DNA from: Hyphomonadaceae bacterium UBA4763
GTDB lineage: Bacteria > Pseudomonadota > Alphaproteobacteria > Caulobacterales > Aquidulcibacteraceae
Assembly (NCBI GenBank): GCA_002403455.1
Contig: DHHV01000072.1
Coordinates: 1 to 46,214, forward strand
Direction of reading: 5' to 3'
DNA length: 46,214 bases
Below are positions 43,201 through 46,214 of the stretch, in pieces; position 1 is the first letter of the stretch; every line of letters starts with the position of its first letter. Made by a program: the position numbers and the translations under genes. The notes beneath the pieces were generated by a model. The model ran no database searches. It was given only the letters and a program-made list of their open reading frames with translations, and was not told the origin of the DNA.

Positions 43201-43657
43201 AACTGGCGCCATGTTTGGCCAAAATTTGCGCGATCAGCCCATTTTGCCCGCCGGTCAAGGCGATCAACCCGCCCGCTGCTTCCAACACCTTGCTGAATTC
43301 AACGCCAATTGCGCCATTGTCGGCATCGAGAAAAGCCGCGCTCGAGAGTCGCATCAGATTGGCGTAGCCGGCTTTGTTTTGAGCATAGAGCGCCAGCGCG
43401 CCCTCCAGCGGCGCCGACCAACGGTCAAACCGCCAGCGCACGGTCAACGACAATCCGATGATCGGCTGAACGCCCGCCTGGCGCGCCGCATCGGCAAATT
43501 CCAAGACGCCGAACAGATTGTTGTGGTCGGCGATCGCCACTGCAGGCATGTCATGCGCGCTTGCGCACGCCACAACATCTTCCGGATGCAAAGTGCTTTT
43601 TAACAGCGAAAAGGCCGATGCGGCGCGCAAATGCAAAAAAGACGGCGCTGGGTGCAT
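40244..43657 (-). CDS. dnaE: DNA polymerase III alpha subunit
   Basis: Replicative polymerase catalytic subunit of 1137 residues. The N-terminal PHP domain (about 5-180) starts FLHLRAASAFSLL, where the HxH metal residues of proofreading PHP domains have been lost. The palm has VGPGRGSGAGSLVAYAL (about 355-371) and the metal Asp residues in PDFDID (397-402). GLVKFDFLGLKTL, SLYRPGPM and KAxxxAYGFNKSHAAAYA are the Pol3 blocks. The helix-hairpin-helix and OB-fold C-terminus (DLTLRMGGIVRKRTEK) follow. It is downstream of the sigma factor gene on the same strand (82-base gap) and converges with dprA. Confidence 0.97.
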   Translation of the reverse strand: MHPAPSFLHLRAASAFSLLKSTLHPEDVVACASAHDMPAVAIADHNNLFGVLEFADAARQAGVQPIIGLSLTVRWRFDRWSAPLEGALALYAQNKAGYANLMRLSSAAFLDADNGAIGVEFSKVLEAAGGLIALTGGQNGLIAQILAKHGASFGKDVLGALARAFRDRLYVEIDRIDGQPGVQEDALLDLAYEQDLPIVGTHPVLFRAAEDHPSCDVLWAIGEGTGVSAEHRRGAPPQAYFKSADEMTELFADLPEALANSVEIAQRCAFAPKSGAPILPKFRQEPDFSAADELRAEAVAGLKARLDAITLAAPRRAYWRRLAFELNIIARMDFAGYFLIVSDFIKWAKARGIPVGPGRGSGAGSLVAYALTITDLDPLRFGLLFERFLNPERKSMPDFDIDFCQDRRGEVISYVRERYGADRVAQIITFGSLQARAAVRDVGRAMQLPFGLVDRLAKMIPVNPANPISLNDAIGGEPRLQEEMERDADVQRLLETALKLEGLYRNASTHAAGIVIGDRPLEEITPLYRDPSGDMPATQFNMGWAEKAGLVKFDFLGLKTLTVIERAIGFVRETGQYVDFAKIPLNEPAVYALLADGHTLGVFQLEGKGMRETLKKVKPSKFEDIIALISLYRPGPMDNIDEYCDVKYQRREKSVLHPAISSILDETYGVIVYQEQVMQIAQVLAGYSLGEADVLRRAMGKKKKEEMAAQLARFCKGAKDLHDIPESRAKEIFEQVEKFAGYGFNKSHAAAYAVVAFQTAYLKAKHPVAFLAASMSLDIDNTDKLAAFVQEAGRMGIKVLGPSIQRGRADFSIENGAILYALGAVRGVGLAAMRHVEAARQAGGPFADLMDFAQRVGGAALNKRILEALAKAGAFDAFNLPREQALAAAPMLAAAAQSASNDAQSAQITLFSGPGTTKTAFNLPQVKPWTTLEKLDAELQALGFYFSGHPLTALLARPGAPKITLYARMMAEPGDLTLRMGGIVRKRTEKPTQKGEKRAFVLLSDPSGEYEIAVMPEALLAFRALLNTGQAIQFRARVRREAGETRLTADQIAPLEVSKSAIFRGIEIKAGAEIDTEALANVLLSRPGASGRAQIRLALGAEQEAVIEIPELAALSADQLPQVEAVRGVREVQVAAG

Positions 43658-43739
43658 GAGCCCTCGTCCAATGCTCTACCGCAATCAACCGCTATTAATG
43701 GGGCGATTCGCTGATCTGCCCGAGCAATTGGTGGTTGCG

Positions 43740-44345
43740 TCAGATATCCTCTGCCGTGACTTTATTGCGCATTTTTTGAAAGGCGAGCCTTATCCGCGAT
43801 TTCACCGTCCCCAGCGCCAAATCAAGGCGGTTGGCGATATCGCGATGCGACAACCCTTCGTAAAAGGCCAATTTCAGCAATTCCAATTGCTCCGCCGGTA
43901 ATTCCGCCAGCGCCGCGCGGACGCGGGCGTCACGCTCTGCTCCGGAAATCGCATCGACGGGGTCAAGATCGGGGCTCGCGGGCTCGATAAAGCCGGGATC
44001 GTTGATATCCAAGGTCACTTGCGCCGCGCGGCGCAAATGATCGATGCGACGGTTACGCGCGATCCGAAACACCCATGTCGACACGGACGACTGCAACCTA
44101 TCGTAAAGGTGAGCTTTGCTCCACACCGTCACCATCACATCCTGAGCGATTTCTTCGGCCAGAGCCGCATCACAGCCAAGCCGCAGCGCGAAGCTTTTCA
44201 GCCGCGGCGCGAAAAATGAAAACAATTCCTGAAAGGCGTTGCGATCGCGTTGGTTGGCGACGTTTTCGACCAGCATAGCGTGCCGGTCTGTCGCCACCTG
44301 TGCGGCGAAAGCGCCTGAGTCGTCTTCGATGCGAAGACCGGTCAC
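43740..44345 (-). CDS. ECF RNA polymerase sigma factor (RpoE/ECF11-like)
   Basis: 201 residues from a GTG placed five bases after a perfect GGAGG; earlier in-frame starts lack a site. Region 2 (about 35-100) shows FSFFAPRLKSFALRLGCD, AEEIAQDVMVTVWSKAHLYD and STWVFRIARNRRIDHLRR. Region 4 has LPAEQLELLKLAFYEGLSHRDIANRLDLALGTVKSRIRLAFQK. The APRLKSFALRLG and LYD-x-STWVFRIARN features match the RpoE–ChrR type (singlet-oxygen or oxidative response) of alphaproteobacteria. No ChrR-like anti-sigma gene is adjacent; the neighbours are dnaE and a divergent IalB-like gene. Confidence 0.88.
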   Translation of the reverse strand: MTGLRIEDDSGAFAAQVATDRHAMLVENVANQRDRNAFQELFSFFAPRLKSFALRLGCDAALAEEIAQDVMVTVWSKAHLYDRLQSSVSTWVFRIARNRRIDHLRRAAQVTLDINDPGFIEPASPDLDPVDAISGAERDARVRAALAELPAEQLELLKLAFYEGLSHRDIANRLDLALGTVKSRIRLAFQKMRNKVTAEDI

Positions 44346-44640
44346 AAAAGCCTCCAAGGAGCGCCGAAACGTGCAGAACGCAACGCCAGCGCCGCCTGCG
44401 ATCACCCCGCAGCCGCGCCGTCATCGCCGGGCACTGTCAAAACGCAATCCCGGAACGCCTCAAGCCAGACGTGCATATCACACCCCAGCGCGAGGTCCAG
44501 ACACAATCCATGGTAGTGCGGCGTCATGACCGAAAAAACGGGGAAAATCGGGCAATCTGATGCATTTTTCAGCAAAATGTCATGGGATGGTTGTCGCTCG
44601 TTCAGGCGATGCGCCTTACATTGCGCGCGTTAAAGGGTGG
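44346..44640. promoter_or_regulatory. divergent region between sigma factor and IalB-like genes
   Basis: About 295 bases, no supported gene. It contains the GGAGG ribosome binding site of the sigma factor (44351-44355) and AAAGGGTGG immediately before the IalB-like gene. I searched by eye for TGATC-type RpoE promoters and for GGAAC-N16-GTT and found no convincing match, so autoregulation is not shown. Confidence 0.35.
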
Positions 44641-45150
44641 ATGATGAAGCAATTTGTAGTTGCAGCGCTGGGAATAGGCTTGGCCACGAGCGCATTCGCC
44701 CCGTTCGCGCGCGCCGTTGAACCGGTGGCGCGCTTCAAGGATTGGAGCGTTTTCATCGCCGAATCAAATGGCGAAAAAATCTGCTTTGCCTCGAGCGTAC
44801 CGAAAACGGCTGCGCCCCGAAATGTCGATCATGGCGAGGTCAATTTCATCGTTGCAACCTGGGCGGCGGGCGGGCCCAAGGCGCAGCCCAATTTGACCGT
44901 GGGCTATCCGCTGCGCAACGCGCCGCCGCCGGCCGCCAGCGTCGGCAGCCGGAAATTTCCCATGTATGTCGATGGACGCGAAGCGTTTATTGATCGCAGC
45001 GAAGACGAGCGCAGCCTGGTCGGCGAATTGCGTCGCGGCGCGAGTTTGCGTGTCGATGCGGCCAGCTCGCGCGGCACGCGCACGAGCTATACTTTTTCCC
45101 TGGCGGGATCGGCCGCCGCCTTCGACCACGCTGCGAAATTGTGCCAATAA
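44641..45150 (+). CDS. IalB-like invasion-associated locus B family periplasmic protein
   Basis: 169 residues. A signal peptide (MMKQFVVAALGIGLATSAFAPFARA) is followed by the FKDWSVFI start typical of the IalB family, then GEKICFASSVP with one Cys and a final CQ with the second, which probably form a disulfide. LVGELRRGASLRVDAASSRGT is the family's strand-rich core. In Bartonella IalB affects erythrocyte invasion, but the family is widespread in free-living alphaproteobacteria with unknown roles. The first of two adjacent ATGs was chosen; the second is equally possible. Confidence 0.82.
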   Translation: MMKQFVVAALGIGLATSAFAPFARAVEPVARFKDWSVFIAESNGEKICFASSVPKTAAPRNVDHGEVNFIVATWAAGGPKAQPNLTVGYPLRNAPPPAASVGSRKFPMYVDGREAFIDRSEDERSLVGELRRGASLRVDAASSRGTRTSYTFSLAGSAAAFDHAAKLCQ

Positions 45151-45165
45151 CGACGGGGTATTGGG

Positions 45166-45990
45166 TTACCGCAGCGCATTTTTGAAAGGTTGGATCATTA
45201 GGGCGAGCAGATCATGGCGGTCGCGAAACGCTTCCAGCCCGATCGTCATGCGGGCATGACCTGCCTTTGGCTCGGCGCGATATTGGCCAAATAGCCGATC
45301 CCAAAAGCTCAGCAGATTGCCATAATTGGAATTGGTCTCCGCCATCTCGACCGAATGATGCACGCGATGGAAGTCGGGCGTCACGATGAAAGCGCGCAAG
45401 AGGCGGTCTAGCCAAGGCGGCAGCCGCAAATTGGCGTGGTTGAACAGCGCCATCGCATTCAGCGTGATCTCATAAAGGATGACGGCGCCGACCGGCGCGC
45501 CCAAAGCGGCGATGATGGCCGCTTTATAGAGCAGCGACAGCACGATTTCGATCGGGTGAAAGCGAATCGCGGTCATCGCGTCGATGTCGATATCGCTATG
45601 ATGGACGCGGTGCAGGCGCCACAAAACCGGAACGGCGTGCATGGCCAGATGTTGCGCCCAAATCGCCAAATCCAGCGCGACAATCGCGATCATCCACGCG
45701 AACAACGGCGCCAAAGGCTGCGCCCAATTGAGCAAGCCGACATGATGCGCGCTCGCCCAACCGGCCGCGCCGACCGTGATCCCGGCGACCAGGAGCCGGC
45801 TCACCACGCCGCCGACCACGAACAAGCCAAAGGCGCCTGGCCAGCGTTGCAACCGCTTCGCACTGCGCGCTTTGCGTTCGAACAACGCCTCAAGCAGCGA
45901 AAACATCACCAGAAGCCCAGCAAAAGCGCCGAACCGCAACAACGTTTGATGCTGAACCAGGAAATCGGTCATTTGTTCCGTGAAACCCAT
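45166..45990 (-). CDS. sterol desaturase/fatty acid hydroxylase family membrane protein
   Basis: 274 residues, about four hydrophobic segments. The di-iron histidine clusters are complete: HLAMH (about 116-120), HRVHH (about 130-134), and a second HRVHH near residue 210 with NHANL before it. These enzymes hydroxylate or desaturate lipids using O2 at the cytoplasmic face of the membrane. The bacterial branch with WRLHRVHHSD and FHRVHHS includes hydroxylases of carotenoids, ornithine lipids and alkyl ethers; substrate unknown. It converges on the IalB-like gene with 15 bases between. Confidence 0.9.
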   Translation of the reverse strand: MGFTEQMTDFLVQHQTLLRFGAFAGLLVMFSLLEALFERKARSAKRLQRWPGAFGLFVVGGVVSRLLVAGITVGAAGWASAHHVGLLNWAQPLAPLFAWMIAIVALDLAIWAQHLAMHAVPVLWRLHRVHHSDIDIDAMTAIRFHPIEIVLSLLYKAAIIAALGAPVGAVILYEITLNAMALFNHANLRLPPWLDRLLRAFIVTPDFHRVHHSVEMAETNSNYGNLLSFWDRLFGQYRAEPKAGHARMTIGLEAFRDRHDLLALMIQPFKNALR

Positions 45991-46052
45991 CGGATGTTTG
46001 CATATTGGCCCAGAATAGACGACGGCAAGTCCGGATTTGGGCGCGGCGCCGG

Positions 46053-46214
46053 ATGACGAAGGACAAACATGATCCCGGAAAGCGGGTCGATCCGGCTGAA
46101 AGCAGCGTCGCCTTTTTGGAAGTTCCTGTAGACAGCGACCGCCTTCGGCGCTATCACCCGCGTCCCATTGCCCGTCGGCTCGTCCGGCGGGCGAACCGCA
46201 TCGGCGGGGCCATG
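46053..46214 (+). CDS. start of an unrecognised protein, cut by the window edge
   Basis: An open frame of 54 codons from ATG to the last base without a stop, divergent from the hydroxylase gene. The visible part is MTKDKHDPGKRVDPAES, then SVAFLEVPVDSDRLRRYHP, then a basic stretch PIARRLVRRANRIGG. The composition is protein-like but I cannot assign a family, and the ribosome binding site is weak. It may be a real gene running right or a chance frame. Confidence 0.35.
   Translation, partial: MTKDKHDPGKRVDPAESSVAFLEVPVDSDRLRRYHPRPIARRLVRRANRIGGAM

Overview
The window is one contiguous, GC-rich stretch of bacterial chromosome. It is almost certainly from an alphaproteobacterium. The evidence is the pyrB–pyrC'–plsY–dprA run with a metal-site-less dihydroorotase homologue, the dacA–tmk–holB–tatD–MBL run, the divergent serB/miaA pair, an IalB-like periplasmic protein, an RpoE/ECF11-like sigma factor and a long TonB-dependent receptor. 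I cannot place it below class with confidence. It holds 46 supported genes (45 complete proteins and one tRNA-Arg) plus one protein cut by the right edge. Several genes start with GTG or TTG, and many neighbours overlap by 1 or 4 bases.

Left part (1–13.1 kb): mostly housekeeping and small functions. These are a histidine phosphatase, an Nfu-type Fe-S protein, an isoprenylcysteine-methyltransferase-like membrane protein, thymidylate synthase, ketol-acid reductoisomerase overlapping miaA, serB, a nitroreductase, exonuclease III, a concentrative nucleoside transporter, a DUF167 protein, a GH13 alpha-glucosidase, tRNA-Arg(TCT), a TauE/SafE-type permease, a LapA-like protein and a DUF2147 protein. 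A composite palindromic repeat of about 150 bases lies between serB and the nitroreductase and makes the apparent upstream start of the latter doubtful.

Middle (13.1–22.2 kb): a conserved small protein, then a tightly overlapping leftward operon (dacA, tmk, holB, tatD, MBL hydrolase) from which the metG often found in it is absent. A UvrD-type helicase and a succinate-semialdehyde-type dehydrogenase follow.

Accessory region (22.2–34.1 kb): a large TonB-dependent receptor faces a secreted protein of unknown function, followed by a MarR regulator and a DoxX-like membrane protein. Next comes a rightward cluster: variant shikimate dehydrogenase, fused E1 alpha/beta ThDP dehydrogenase, beta-etherase-like glutathione transferase, AhpD/CMD-like protein and AtoE-type short-chain fatty-acid transporter. 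A small ABM monooxygenase sits opposite at its end. This looks like an uncharacterised catabolic module for an aromatic or short-chain acid, and it is the most interesting part of the window.

Right part (34.1–46.2 kb): inorganic pyrophosphatase, NhaA, the pyrB–pyrC'–plsY–dprA run (without the expected topA), dnaE, an RpoE-like sigma factor without a neighbouring anti-sigma gene, an IalB-like protein, a sterol-desaturase-family hydroxylase and the start of an unrecognised gene. No CRISPR array, insertion sequence, integrase or prophage was seen.
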